From positions 744,001 to 808,000 of the forward strand of contig JACKEJ010000005.1 in the NCBI GenBank assembly GCA_020633055.1: a DNA stretch of 64,000 nucleotides. Direction: 5' to 3'. Origin of the DNA: Sandaracinaceae bacterium. GTDB lineage: Bacteria > Myxococcota_A > Polyangia > Polyangiales > Houyiibacteriaceae. A program made the translations under genes and the position numbers. Below, piece by piece: positions 24,921-34,641 of the stretch; positions within the stretch are counted from its first letter, which is position 1, and the number at the start of each line of letters is the position of its first letter. The notes under the pieces were generated by a model. It saw only the letters and a program-made list of their open reading frames with translations. It was not told the DNA's origin and did no database searches.

Positions 24921-25829
24921 ATGACCCACCGCATCTACGACGGCGCGCTCGATCTCGTTGGCATGACCCCCCTCGTGCGGCTCAAGCGGCTGAGCGGCCA
25001 CGTGGGAGCCCAAGTGTGCGCCAAGCTGGAGTCCCAGAATCCTGGCGGCTCGGTGAAGGACAGGCCCGCGCTGGCCATGGTGGAGGCCGAGGAGCGCGCG
25101 GGGCGGCTCGGCGCTGGAGCGACCCTGGTGGAGGCGACCAGCGGCAACACGGGCATCAGCCTGGCCATGATCGCGGCGGTGCGCGGCTACCAGTGCATCA
25201 TCGTGATGCCCGAGGACATGAGCCTCGCGCGCCGCAACATCCTGGCCTCGTATGGGGCCACGGTCATGCTGACGTCCGCGGAAGACGGCATGGCGGGCGC
25301 CGTCGAGGAAGCCGAGCGCATCGCGGCCCAGACGCCCAACTCGTTCATGCCCCGGCAGTTCGAGAACGCGGCCAACCCGGACGTGCACGCGCGCACCACC
25401 GCCGAAGAGATCTGGGAGGCCACCGAGGGCGCCATCGACGCGTTCGTGGCGGGCGTGGGCACGGGCGGAACCCTCACCGGCATCGCGCGCGTGCTGAAGG
25501 AGCGCCGTCCGTCCGTGCGCATCGTCGCCGTGGAGCCACGCGCCAGCGCGGTGCTCTCGGGCGGGCAGCCGGGCCTGCACGGCATCCAGGGGCTCGGCGC
25601 TGGCTTCATCCCGGCCGTGCTGGACACGGACCTGATCGACGACGTGGTGACCGTCACGGACCTCGCCGCGGAGCGCATGGCAGGCCGCCTGGCGCGCGAA
25701 GAGGGCCTGCTCACGGGGCCGTCCGCAGGTGCCAACGTGCATGCCGCGCTGGAGGTCGCGCGCCGCATGGACAAGGGGCAGCGCGTGGTCACCATCCTGT
25801 GCGACGGAGGCGAGCGCTACCTCTGCTGA
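24921..25829 (+). CDS. cysM: Cysteine synthase (O-acetylserine sulfhydrylase, CysM type)
   Basis: PLP enzyme making cysteine from O-acetylserine and a sulfur donor. 302 residues, the length of CysM/CysK-B. The PLP lysine is in NPGGSVKDRPAL, the substrate loop is ATSGNTGIS, the phosphate-binding loop GVGTGGTLTG and the C-terminal serine motif GPSAGAN. The RRNILASYGATVML stretch and R at the active site entry look closer to CysM than CysK, but CysK or cystathionine beta-synthase-like activity is not excluded. TATCCT lies 9 bases before the ATG; no Shine-Dalgarno. Confidence 0.93.
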   Translation: MTHRIYDGALDLVGMTPLVRLKRLSGHVGAQVCAKLESQNPGGSVKDRPALAMVEAEERAGRLGAGATLVEATSGNTGISLAMIAAVRGYQCIIVMPEDMSLARRNILASYGATVMLTSAEDGMAGAVEEAERIAAQTPNSFMPRQFENAANPDVHARTTAEEIWEATEGAIDAFVAGVGTGGTLTGIARVLKERRPSVRIVAVEPRASAVLSGGQPGLHGIQGLGAGFIPAVLDTDLIDDVVTVTDLAAERMAGRLAREEGLLTGPSAGANVHAALEVARRMDKGQRVVTILCDGGERYLC

Positions 25830-25908
25830 ACACCTGCGGCGCGTGCTGGATCAGCTCGATGCCTGCAGGCACCGTGCGTCGCGGCGATCACGTAGCGCGT
25901 CGCGATGA

Positions 25909-25927
25909 CCCCGGCTGCATGCCGGGG
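25909..25927. terminator. GC hairpin between convergent cysM and gltA
   Basis: CCCCGGC-TGCAT-GCCGGGG forms a 7-bp stem in the 112-base gap between two convergent genes. There is no T-run on either side, so it may pause polymerase or protect 3' ends rather than act as a classic terminator. Confidence 0.35.
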
Positions 25928-25941
25928 CCCCGCGCGCCACG

Positions 25942-27252
<1,311 letters not shown>

Positions 27253-27315
27253 GGGGGAGTCCTTGGTGGTGCGGCTGCGGCGCCGCGCGGTGAGAGAATA
27301 ACCAGCAACGCCCGC

Positions 27316-28878
27316 TCAAGGCGAGAGTTCGTGAGGCATCAGATCACGCGGACTACGGAAGTAGTGCGTGGGGGAATAGGCGGCCAGGTTGGACACGCGC
27401 GACGTGTAGAGACAGGCGAAGACCTCCACCTGGTGCCCGAAGCTGGACAGCTCCGTGCCCTCCTTGAAGAGTGAGCCCCAGCCCGGGTGGAACTCCTGGG
27501 CGATGCGCGCCTCGAGGTCGTCCTGGTCCAGCTCGAGCCCGCGCAGGCGGGCGCGCAGCTTGTCGGCGGACTTGCGCAGGCGAGCACGGTTGGCGGCGAG
27601 CTCGGGCGCGGCCACGTCCTCGGGCAGCTCGGCCAGCTGCTGCTCCAGCGTCTTGATGCGCGCCTGGTGCTCGCGGATGGCGTCCAACAGCCCCTCGCGT
27701 TGCGCCGTCTGCTCGGCCAGGCGCTCCGCCCAGGGCCCCACCTTGGCCAGCGTGAGCAGCTCGGCGTCCATCTCCTGGATGACCATCATGGTGCGCCAGG
27801 CGCTCTCCTTCTTGGCGCGCAGGACGTCGCCGTGGATGTGATCCCCGACGTACAGCACGCGGTCCTCGGCCACCTCGATGGCGCGCTCGAACCCTGCCAG
27901 GTTGCCCCCGGCGTAGACGTGCCCGCGCTGCAACGCGTCGACGGGCGGCCCGAGCACTCCGCCAGCGAGCACCTCGCGAAAGGGCGACTGTCCCGTGAAG
28001 AACGCGGGCTTGCGCGCATCGGTCACGATCCAGTCGAAGTAGCGGTGGTAGCTGGGGAAGTCGGCCGAGCTCCCCAACAGGTGGTTCATGACCGCCTCGG
28101 TGTACGCGGCGTCCGTGTCGGTCAGCAGGAAGAGCCGCTTTCCGGCGCCCCGCAAGCGCTCCAGCGCGGACGCGAGCTGCGGGTCGGGGTCGAGGAAGTC
28201 CGCCGGTTCTCGGACGATGCGCTTGTGGAGCGTCCCATCGCGGGTCACGGCGTCCACGGCCGCGCGGATGTCCCGGTAGAGGCTGGCGTAGTCCCGACGT
28301 GGGCTACCCGGCCCGGCGTGGCCCTTGTCCACCGCGTCCACGGCGGCGGCGAAGAGGCTCACCTCCGGGAGGGCATGCAGCGTGTCCACCCACACGTAGC
28401 GGCCCGAGGAAGGACGCAGGCGTCGCGTGTGGTACGCCACGCGCCGCTCTTCCCGGCTGAGCTCCACCCGCCCGTGGAACGCCCTCTTGACGTACTTGTA
28501 GCGGTCCATCTTGAGCAGATTGCCGAGGCGCAGGTCCACGAGCAGGCCGCGGATCGGGAACGTGTGGTCCACCGGGAGCGCCCGGAAGCTGTCGGGGTAG
28601 CCGCGGTCCACAAGGCGCTCGATGGCCAGCTCGATGATCAGGGCGCCGAGCGCCTCACGCCGGTAGTGCGCCAGCGTGAAGTCCATGTCGAAGCCGACCA
28701 CCTCGATGCGGTCCAGACGCAGGTTGCGGTTGCAGAAGATGCGCCTCTCGAGGACGGGCAGACGCACCGAGGCCGGCAGCAAGTTCAGCTCCGGCAGAGG
28801 GAGCGCGAGCTGCGCCGCAGGCCCTTCGGGGCGAGGCGCCTGGCTGGCGTCGGAGCGAACGTCGGGGGGCGGCGACAT
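27316..28878 (-). CDS. HAD-family 5'-nucleotidase (cN-II-like)
   Basis: A 520-residue cytosolic HAD phosphatase of the purine 5'-nucleotidase (HAD-IG) family. The nucleophile motif is GFDMDFTLAHY (Asp64 nucleophile, Asp66 acid/base); LFLLTDTDAAYTEAVM holds the motif II Thr; VLYVGDHIHGDVLRAKK is motif IV. A long coiled-coil-like region (AEQTAQREGLLDAIREHQAR onwards) follows, and the C-terminus ELSSFGHQVEVFACLYTSRV is a family hallmark. The ATG at 28878 is chosen since the longer open frame runs through the tRNA gene; TACCAT is 9 bases upstream. Probably hydrolyses IMP/GMP-type nucleotides, by family. Confidence 0.9.
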   Translation of the reverse strand: MSPPPDVRSDASQAPRPEGPAAQLALPLPELNLLPASVRLPVLERRIFCNRNLRLDRIEVVGFDMDFTLAHYRREALGALIIELAIERLVDRGYPDSFRALPVDHTFPIRGLLVDLRLGNLLKMDRYKYVKRAFHGRVELSREERRVAYHTRRLRPSSGRYVWVDTLHALPEVSLFAAAVDAVDKGHAGPGSPRRDYASLYRDIRAAVDAVTRDGTLHKRIVREPADFLDPDPQLASALERLRGAGKRLFLLTDTDAAYTEAVMNHLLGSSADFPSYHRYFDWIVTDARKPAFFTGQSPFREVLAGGVLGPPVDALQRGHVYAGGNLAGFERAIEVAEDRVLYVGDHIHGDVLRAKKESAWRTMMVIQEMDAELLTLAKVGPWAERLAEQTAQREGLLDAIREHQARIKTLEQQLAELPEDVAAPELAANRARLRKSADKLRARLRGLELDQDDLEARIAQEFHPGWGSLFKEGTELSSFGHQVEVFACLYTSRVSNLAAYSPTHYFRSPRDLMPHELSP

Positions 28879-29000
28879 GCGGGCGAGATGGTAGCAGCGT
28901 GCGCGCTGGACGGGCCGCGAAAGCTCCCTTTCTTCCTGCGAGCGCAGACTCCGGGCTCTCATCGCAGGAGGCCGCGTCGAGCGCCGGCGCACCAAGAGAA

Positions 29001-29029
29001 ACAGCGAGCCGGGGCTCGCTGTGAATCTC
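29001..29029 (-). terminator. Intrinsic terminator after tRNA-Ala
   Basis: On the minus strand, ACAGCGAGCC and GGCTCGCTGT pair (10 bp, 2-base nominal loop) and are followed by a T-rich TTTCTCTT at about 29000-28993. It lies 27 bases past the tRNA 3' end. Confidence 0.65.
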
Positions 29030-29048
29030 TCTCTTGGGAGGTGGTGGG

Positions 29049-29121
29049 TGGAGTAGAGGGGGATCGAACCCCTGACCTCCGCACTGCCAGTGCGGCGCTC
29101 TCCCAGCTGAGCTACTACCCC
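29049..29121 (-). tRNA. tRNA-Ala (anticodon GGC)
   Basis: A 73-nt cloverleaf read on the minus strand: acceptor stem GGGGTAG/CTACTCC with one G-T pair, D-arm AGCTCAGCTGGGAGAGC, anticodon stem CCGCA/TGCGG with loop CTGGCAG (anticodon GGC, decoding GCC/GCU), and T-arm around GGTTCGATCC. Discriminator is A. The 3' CCA is not encoded. A promoter-like TTGACA-N17-CAGAAA lies just upstream and a terminator downstream, so it is probably transcribed alone. Confidence 0.96.
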
Positions 29122-29134
29122 TGGGACGGGGGGC

Positions 29135-29163
29135 TTTCTGAAGGCTGCGGCGGGGGTTGTCAA
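29135..29163 (-). promoter_or_regulatory. Putative promoter of tRNA-Ala
   Basis: Minus strand TTGACA (29163-29158), 17-base spacer, CAGAAA (29140-29135), followed by a GC-rich discriminator (CCCCCC) as in stringently controlled stable-RNA promoters; tRNA 5' end is 13 bases past the -10. Confidence 0.4.
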
Positions 29164-29261
29164 CGGGATTTCTGCAACCCACCGAAATTTTGACGACTTT
29201 GCCCGGTTTGGCCACGGTCTGGAGAGCCTCGGCGCGCGCTGCGTCGGAGGCCGAGCTCCCC

Positions 29262-31097
29262 GTGGACGACACCTCCGTGACACCGCTCCCTCGCGCCCAG
29301 CCACACGCGCCCTCCCCGCCTCGTCTTGGGTGCGTCGCACCACGTCGCCCACGCGCTCACGCGCTCGTCGTAGTGCTCCGCGTGGGCGTGTGCGTCGCTG
29401 CGTTGGGCTGCTCGCCGACGCGCGCTCCCGCCATGCTGCTGGACGTGGACGAGGTGGAGCCGGAGACGCTCGAGCCGGGCTCGACGCTCCGCATCACCGG
29501 CCGCGGGTTCCCCGTGGCGCGGGATGCGCAGGTCTTGCTGACCGGTGAGCTCGCCCGCCCGGGCGACACCGCCCTCGGCGTGGAGCACGTCTTGCGCGGC
29601 TTCGCCCAGTCCGATGCGTTGATCGAGGTGCCTCTGCGCGAACGAGACCTGCGCGACCTGGGTGGACGGGGCACGTTCTCCGGGACCATCACGGTGACCT
29701 TCTCGGGGGTCGCCTCCCGCCGAGCGGTGAGCGGTCGGCTCGCCGACGTGGAGCTGGACTTCCGCTCCAGCACCGACACGGGACTGCAGCTGGCCCTGGA
29801 GCGCGGCGAGAGAGCCGAGGCCGCACTGGACGAGCTCGGCCTCGCTCCTGCCGACGAGCAGCCGACGAGCGGTGGCTTGCGCGTTGGCGAGGTGCGCCCG
29901 GACAGCCCGGCGGCGCGCGCCACGCTGATGCCCGGCGATGTCATCGTCCGGTTCGACGGGGTGCGGGTGCTCGAGCTCAGCGACCTGGCGCCGCGACCCG
30001 GCGCGCTGCGCGTCACGCTGGAGGTCGAGCGGCCCGGGGTGAGCCACGCGTCGACGCTGCACATGCCGCTGCGGGGACCACCGGAGGGACAGCAGGGGCG
30101 CGTGCTGGTGCTGCTGATCTTGCTCGGACTGCTCATCGTCTTCGCTGCCAGCATCCCGGCGACGTCGGGACCCTTGACCCACTTCGCCCGCGACGCAGTG
30201 AATGTGCAGGCCCCGCACGCGATCGACTGGCTGCTCGGATACGCGCCCGGCACGCGCGTCAACACCTCTCGTCGCGCGCTCTTCACCTCACGCGCCTTGG
30301 CGCTGCTGGCGGTGAGCGGTGCCTTCGCCGGCATGGCGGTCGCCGGGCGCGTCTACGATCGGCTGCTGGACACCGGGGCGCTGACGGGCCTGGCCCTGAT
30401 GCTGCGCCTTGCGATCCAGGTCTTCGGGCCGCGCTCGTCCACACGCCGCCCCCTGTTGGGGTCTGCGTTCGTGCTACGTGGCGCGCCCATGGCGCTCAGC
30501 GTCTTCGCGGTCCTCGTCTTGGGCGGTACGAACCAGCTGCGCGGCCTGCAGGTGGTGCAGGGGGGTGCCCTGTGGGACTTCATGGTCTTCCGCCATCCCA
30601 TCGCGTTCCTGCTGTTCCCCGTGTTCGCGGTCGCGGCCCTGGGGGGTCCCAGCGCCGCCATCTCGGACCCCCACACGCCCCCGTTCGTCGCTGCCGCGGC
30701 GCGGGCGCACCTGCTGGTGGTCGCGTGCCTCGGGTCGGTGGTGTTCCTGGGAGGCTGGCACCCCATCTCGTTCGGCGGCGCGGTGACGGGAGCGGGCGCG
30801 GCCTCGCTGGGGATTGCGTTCTTCGTGCTCAAGTGCTGGGCGCTCATGTTGCTGGGTCTTCGCCTGCGGATCCAGAGCGGCGCCGTCGGCGACCGCGCGC
30901 CAGCGTTCTTGCTGCCCGCCGCCTTCTCGGGCCTCGTGGCTGCGTGCGCGTGGATCGCACTGGGTGTCCCGGTCGACGTGGAGGCCCTGAGCGGCCCCGT
31001 CCTGCTCGCCACCAGCGTGCTGGTGGTGTTCGTCACGGTCCTGCGGCGTCATCAGGCCACGGGGAGCAACGACGTGTACCTGCACCCATTCCTGTGA
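29262..31097 (+). CDS. PDZ-domain lipoprotein fused to a NuoH-like membrane domain
   Basis: Unusual fusion of about 611 residues. A signal with VAALGC suggests a lipoprotein. A short IPT/TIG-like beta region (VEPETLEPGSTLRITGRGFP) is followed by a PDZ domain (GGLRVGEVRPDSPAARATLM, PGDVIVRFDGVRV), then about eight membrane helices. The membrane part resembles NuoH (complex I subunit H) in FMVFRHPIAFLLFPVFAVAA, FLGGWHP and FFVLKCWALMLLGLRLR, but the NuoH quinone-site acidic loop (PFDLxExE) is missing. No other nuo genes are in the window. The start is uncertain: GTG 29262 has GGAGG 11 bases upstream; GTG 29277 or TTG 29157 are alternatives. Function unknown. Confidence 0.65.
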   Translation: MDDTSVTPLPRAQPHAPSPPRLGCVAPRRPRAHALVVVLRVGVCVAALGCSPTRAPAMLLDVDEVEPETLEPGSTLRITGRGFPVARDAQVLLTGELARPGDTALGVEHVLRGFAQSDALIEVPLRERDLRDLGGRGTFSGTITVTFSGVASRRAVSGRLADVELDFRSSTDTGLQLALERGERAEAALDELGLAPADEQPTSGGLRVGEVRPDSPAARATLMPGDVIVRFDGVRVLELSDLAPRPGALRVTLEVERPGVSHASTLHMPLRGPPEGQQGRVLVLLILLGLLIVFAASIPATSGPLTHFARDAVNVQAPHAIDWLLGYAPGTRVNTSRRALFTSRALALLAVSGAFAGMAVAGRVYDRLLDTGALTGLALMLRLAIQVFGPRSSTRRPLLGSAFVLRGAPMALSVFAVLVLGGTNQLRGLQVVQGGALWDFMVFRHPIAFLLFPVFAVAALGGPSAAISDPHTPPFVAAAARAHLLVVACLGSVVFLGGWHPISFGGAVTGAGAASLGIAFFVLKCWALMLLGLRLRIQSGAVGDRAPAFLLPAAFSGLVAACAWIALGVPVDVEALSGPVLLATSVLVVFVTVLRRHQATGSNDVYLHPFL

Positions 31098-31109
31098 AGT
31101 CCCAGGCGT

Positions 31110-31805
31110 TCACGGCTCGTCGGCCGCGGCTTGGGCCGCGCGCAAGCGCTCGCCGAAGCGCCCCCCGGTGAGCCCATCCAAGGTCGCCTCGATCTCGACC
31201 AGGCGCACTAACGTGGGCAGATCGCGAGCGCCGAGCTCGCGTTCCAGCTGGAGGCGCCGTCGCTCGAAGTAGAGGCCAACCACCAAGCGCACGAGCTGCG
31301 TGCGCGCTGCAGCCTGCGCGCGGGCCTCGCGTGACCATGTGGCCTCCTCTCCCGAATACACGGTGCGCGGGAGGTCGAACACCAGCGCTCCCTCCACGAT
31401 GGCGTCGTCGTCCGTGCTGAGGTTCGTCCCAGACTGGGTCGCGTTCGCGTCTCGCTGCCGGCCACGACGGGCCCGCAAGCGAAGCTCGGGCAGCCACGCG
31501 CTCCTCCGGCTGCGACGCGCCGCGCGTGTGGGATCCGCCAGCCCCTGCGCGTGATAGGCGAGCGCATCCTGTAGCACCTCGGCGACGGTGGGTTCGTGGT
31601 CGAAGCGCGCGGCGAGGGCGTCGAGGTCTGCTGCGGCGGACGCACCTGCCGCCCCCGCGGCAGAGGCGGGCGCGGCTGCACCGGTGCTCGCACCAGGGGC
31701 GCCGCTCGTCGTCCCCCCACGCGCCTGGGCCATGACGTGCCCCGGACCTCGCGGCGACAGCACCGCCAGCACCACCACCAACATGCCACGTCCCACGCTC
31801 CTCAT
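31110..31805 (-). CDS. Secreted helical protein, possible outer-membrane factor-like
   Basis: A 231-residue exported protein (signal MLVVVLAVLSPRGPGHVMAQA). The mature part starts with an Ala-rich low-complexity stretch and then a region with alternating strands and long helices (AWLPELRLRARRGRQRD, GALVFDLPRTVYSGEE, QLVRLVVGLYFERRRLQLER) reminiscent of one half of a TolC-type unit, but far too short for a complete TolC. I recognise it as a recurrent type of myxobacterial hypothetical, not a named family. Its ATG overlaps the stop of the upstream lipoprotein gene (ATGA), so both are made together. Confidence 0.6.
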   Translation of the reverse strand: MRSVGRGMLVVVLAVLSPRGPGHVMAQARGGTTSGAPGASTGAAAPASAAGAAGASAAADLDALAARFDHEPTVAEVLQDALAYHAQGLADPTRAARRSRRSAWLPELRLRARRGRQRDANATQSGTNLSTDDDAIVEGALVFDLPRTVYSGEEATWSREARAQAAARTQLVRLVVGLYFERRRLQLERELGARDLPTLVRLVEIEATLDGLTGGRFGERLRAAQAAADEP

Positions 31806-32266
31806 CGGCCGACGCCCCAAGCGGCGAGCACGCGGGCGGCGCGGACGCGCTCCCATGCGCATGTGTCGACTCGGCGGCACGCGGAGCCAGCTGGCGTTGG
31901 CGACGGTGGCCTGAGCGCATCCGCGGGGACGGCGGCGCTCCGAGCGCCTGCCACCTGCCGCGGCGCCGCGCCCGACAGCTCGTCCAAGAACGCGGTGGGA
32001 GCGAGATCGTCCATGAACGCGCTCTGTGGCAGTTCGTCGAGGAACGCCCCTGGCGGGATGCCATGGGCGCGCCCCGACAGCGGGAACGAGGCGTTGGCGC
32101 TCACCACCGTCGCGTCTGGTCCACGGCTGCGACGCACCTGCACCGTCAGCCGGGGCAATAACCGCGCCCTCCCGGACGGGCCGATGGCGCACCCGAGCGA
32201 GAGCGGGGCGAGCGACACACAAAGGGCGAGACAGAGCGCGGACTCCGGACGGTCGAACAGGGGCAT
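31802..32266 (-). CDS. Small lipoprotein of unknown function
   Basis: A 154-residue lipoprotein: signal ending LSLGC (Cys26). The mature sequence has a short strand LLPRLTVQVRRSRG and a triplicated motif AFLDELPQ / AFMDDLAP / AFLDELSG spaced 9-10 residues apart, an internal repeat of unknown meaning. AAGGAG precedes the ATG at 32266. Overlaps the next gene by ATGA; the pair looks like an envelope module. Confidence 0.65.
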   Translation of the reverse strand: MPLFDRPESALCLALCVSLAPLSLGCAIGPSGRARLLPRLTVQVRRSRGPDATVVSANASFPLSGRAHGIPPGAFLDELPQSAFMDDLAPTAFLDELSGAAPRQVAGARSAAVPADALRPPSPTPAGSACRRVDTCAWERVRAARVLAAWGVGR

Positions 32267-32356
32267 GCGCTCCTTGTCGCGTCGACGGGGCACGACTTGC
32301 GCGCGCCGCGCCTCTTTGCGCGCGTCAGCCGCTCCGTTGCGCAAGACGCTCGGAGC

Positions 32357-33610
32357 TCAGACCTCGAGCACGGGCGCCGAGGCCACCGAGGTGAAGCGCT
32401 CGCCATCCCGGAAGCCCACCGCCGCCGCCACGTAGGAGCCGCTGACGACGGGACCCACGGCCCACTCGCCGGTGGCCGTGACCTCGCGATCCGTGAGCGT
32501 CCGAGCCAGCGTCCCACCGCCGCTCGGGGCGTGGACCAACACACGGGCGACCAATGTCCCGGTGGCGCCCATGCTCTTCGCGCTCGCCAGCGAGGCCTCG
32601 CTCAGGCCCCAGGCGAGCAGCACGCGGGCGTCCGGGAGTCGCATGGTGACGAGCTCGGCGCGGGCCTGTGGATCGTGCTTGGCGCCTTGCGCGGGTTCCG
32701 TCAGACCGAGCGCCTTCCGCACGGACGTGAGATCCGCGTGCAGCGCGGGATCCTCGGGGTGCCGCTCCACCAAGCCCTCGAGGATGGCGAGCGCCCGTCG
32801 GTGATGTCCCTGCTCGTGGAGCAGGCGCGCCATGGTCCTCGTCGGGATGGGCTCGTCGGTGTCCCCGGCGCCCGACACCCGCAGCGGCACGGTCGTCGCC
32901 ACGGCGCGACGTTGAGCGGCCATGGCCAGCGCGTCGGCGGTGTCGAGCGGCCTAAGGACCTCGTCCCGCAGCGGGCCGAGATCCATCGTGACAGCCGTCG
33001 CGCGCAGGTCATGGGGGGGCGGCTCGTCCGCAGCCTGCGTGGTGCCCGCGGGACTCGCGACCACCTGCACGGCCTCGTCCGAGGACGACAGCTTCATGCG
33101 CCGCGTGGGCTCCGTGCGCCCACGCGTCGGGCGGGGCTCGGACTCCGCCGCCGATGCCGCGACGAACCCAGGGCTGGACTCCCCAGGGTCCGCGCGGGGC
33201 ACGGCGGGCAGGCCCGCGGGGGTCTCCGAGACGCGCAGGCGTTGGGTGTCACCCGCTCCGCTGCGCCCCGCCCCGGGGCCAGGGTCGGGAGTGACCGCCG
33301 CCGGCGAACGCGTTGCCGACGCAGGGGCTGGCGAGGTGACGCTGCCGTCGCCGACGCCTGCAGGAGAGCGGGGCGCCCCGAGGTCCGCTTTCCGTGGTGC
33401 GGGAGCGACCGGAGGAGGCGGTGGGCTCGACGGACGGCCACGGAGCGTACGAGCCACCCCCAGCACCCCGCGGAAGATCGCCTTGGCCGTGTCGATGGCC
33501 CCAGGGGTCGGCGGGGCCTCGATGGCGCGGATCAGCTGCGCGCGCGTGAGGTTCGCCACGTCGCGCACCCCTCGCCGGGTCGCCTCGCGCTCCAGGTCGT
33601 CACGCGTCAT
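32357..33610 (-). CDS. Rho-N/DUF4912-like protein
   Basis: A 417-residue protein in three parts: an N-terminal Rho-N/SAP-like helix pair (TRDDLEREATRRGVRDVANL, TRAQLIRAIE); a long Pro/Ala-rich disordered linker (residues 45-210); and a C-terminal part with one TPR-like unit (HRRALAILEGLVERHPED) plus a beta domain (MRLPDARVLLAWGLSE, GPVVSGSYVAAAVGF) that resembles DUF4912. Rho-N plus DUF4912 is a combination seen in other bacteria, which supports the call. Start is ATG 33610 (5 bases after ribF) or GTG 33625 (overlapping ribF). Probably cytosolic; function unknown. Confidence 0.55.
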   Translation of the reverse strand: MTRDDLEREATRRGVRDVANLTRAQLIRAIEAPPTPGAIDTAKAIFRGVLGVARTLRGRPSSPPPPPVAPAPRKADLGAPRSPAGVGDGSVTSPAPASATRSPAAVTPDPGPGAGRSGAGDTQRLRVSETPAGLPAVPRADPGESSPGFVAASAAESEPRPTRGRTEPTRRMKLSSSDEAVQVVASPAGTTQAADEPPPHDLRATAVTMDLGPLRDEVLRPLDTADALAMAAQRRAVATTVPLRVSGAGDTDEPIPTRTMARLLHEQGHHRRALAILEGLVERHPEDPALHADLTSVRKALGLTEPAQGAKHDPQARAELVTMRLPDARVLLAWGLSEASLASAKSMGATGTLVARVLVHAPSGGGTLARTLTDREVTATGEWAVGPVVSGSYVAAAVGFRDGERFTSVASAPVLEV

Positions 33611-33615
33611 CCGGG

Positions 33616-34551
33616 TCAAATCCACCGCAGTAGCTCCTCGTCTGTGGCCACCAGCGCCGCCCGCGCGCGCTCGCAGTCCAGCTGGATCTGCGCCACGAGC
33701 GCCTCCACTCCCGAGAACCGCTGCTCGGGGCGCACCCGCGCGACGAAGCCGACGCGCAGCGTCCGACCGTAGAGGTCGCCGTCGAAGTCGAAGAGGTGGA
33801 CCTCCACGGAGCGGCCCGCGGCGAAGGTCGGGCGCTTCCCCAGGTTGGCCACGCCGAGCAGACGCTCACCAGGCCGCCCCTGGATGGAGACAGCCACCGC
33901 GTACACACCGTCGGCCGGCAGCTGCACCTCCGGCAGCGAAAGGTTCGCCGTCGGAAACCCGATGGTGCGTCCGCGTTGGTCGCCCTGCACCACCACGCCG
34001 TCGACGTCGTGCACGCGCGTGAGCATGCGTGCGACCGAGGCCACGTCCCCTTCTTCGGCCAAGAGCCGTCGCAGACGGGTGGACGACACGGACTCCCCCT
34101 CGAAGAGCACCGGACGAACCACGTCGACGCTGAAGCCGTGCTCGCGCCCGAGCGCGCGGAGGGTGTCGACGTTGCCGGCCCGCTTGCGCCCGAAGTGGAA
34201 GTCGGGGCCAACGACCACCGCGCGGGCGCGGCAGCGCTCCACCAGGACCCGCTGCACGAACACCTCCGGGGACGTCTGTGCGAACGCGTGGTCGAACGCG
34301 AGCACCGCGACGTCGTCGCAGCCCGCGCCGCGCATGAGCTCCACACGGCGCGTCATGGGCGTGAGCAGCACGGGAGCCCGGTCGGGGGCGAGCACCGCGG
34401 TGGGGTGGGGGTCGAAGCACATGCCCATGGTCGCGAGCCCCGCGCGCGCAGCGAGGTCGCGGGCCGTGGAGATGAGCGCACGGTGTCCGAGGTGCACCCC
34501 GTCGTGGTTGCCGGGGGTCACGACCGTGGGCGAAGCGTCCGAGAGAATCAT
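33616..34551 (-). CDS. ribF: Bifunctional riboflavin kinase/FMN adenylyltransferase
   Basis: Converts riboflavin to FMN and FMN to FAD. 311 residues, standard length. N-terminal nucleotidyltransferase: TPGNHDGVHLGHRALI (the usual GNFDGVHLGH with Phe to His), VVGPDFHFGRKRAGN and STRLRRLLAEEGDV. C-terminal kinase: GRTIGFPTANLSLPE (the conserved PTAN) and VEVHLFDFDGDLYGR. ATG 34551 is the first plausible start. Followed immediately by the Rho-N/DUF4912-like gene. Confidence 0.96.
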   Translation of the reverse strand: MILSDASPTVVTPGNHDGVHLGHRALISTARDLAARAGLATMGMCFDPHPTAVLAPDRAPVLLTPMTRRVELMRGAGCDDVAVLAFDHAFAQTSPEVFVQRVLVERCRARAVVVGPDFHFGRKRAGNVDTLRALGREHGFSVDVVRPVLFEGESVSSTRLRRLLAEEGDVASVARMLTRVHDVDGVVVQGDQRGRTIGFPTANLSLPEVQLPADGVYAVAVSIQGRPGERLLGVANLGKRPTFAAGRSVEVHLFDFDGDLYGRTLRVGFVARVRPEQRFSGVEALVAQIQLDCERARAALVATDEELLRWI

Positions 34552-34641
34552 AGGGGCTGCGCGAGCATACCAGGCCCACGCAAGTTTGCGGCGAACCTGC
34601 GGGCCCAACCGCGCGTAGGCGGTTGGGACAGCGAGGTGGCG

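Noticed and set aside
29049..29121. tRNA-Ala as an integration site
   Set aside because: No repeated tRNA 3' end or integrase was found on either side.
28879..29352. N-terminal extension of the 5'-nucleotidase frame across the tRNA gene
   Set aside because: It would read through tRNA-Ala; the homologous protein starts at 28878.
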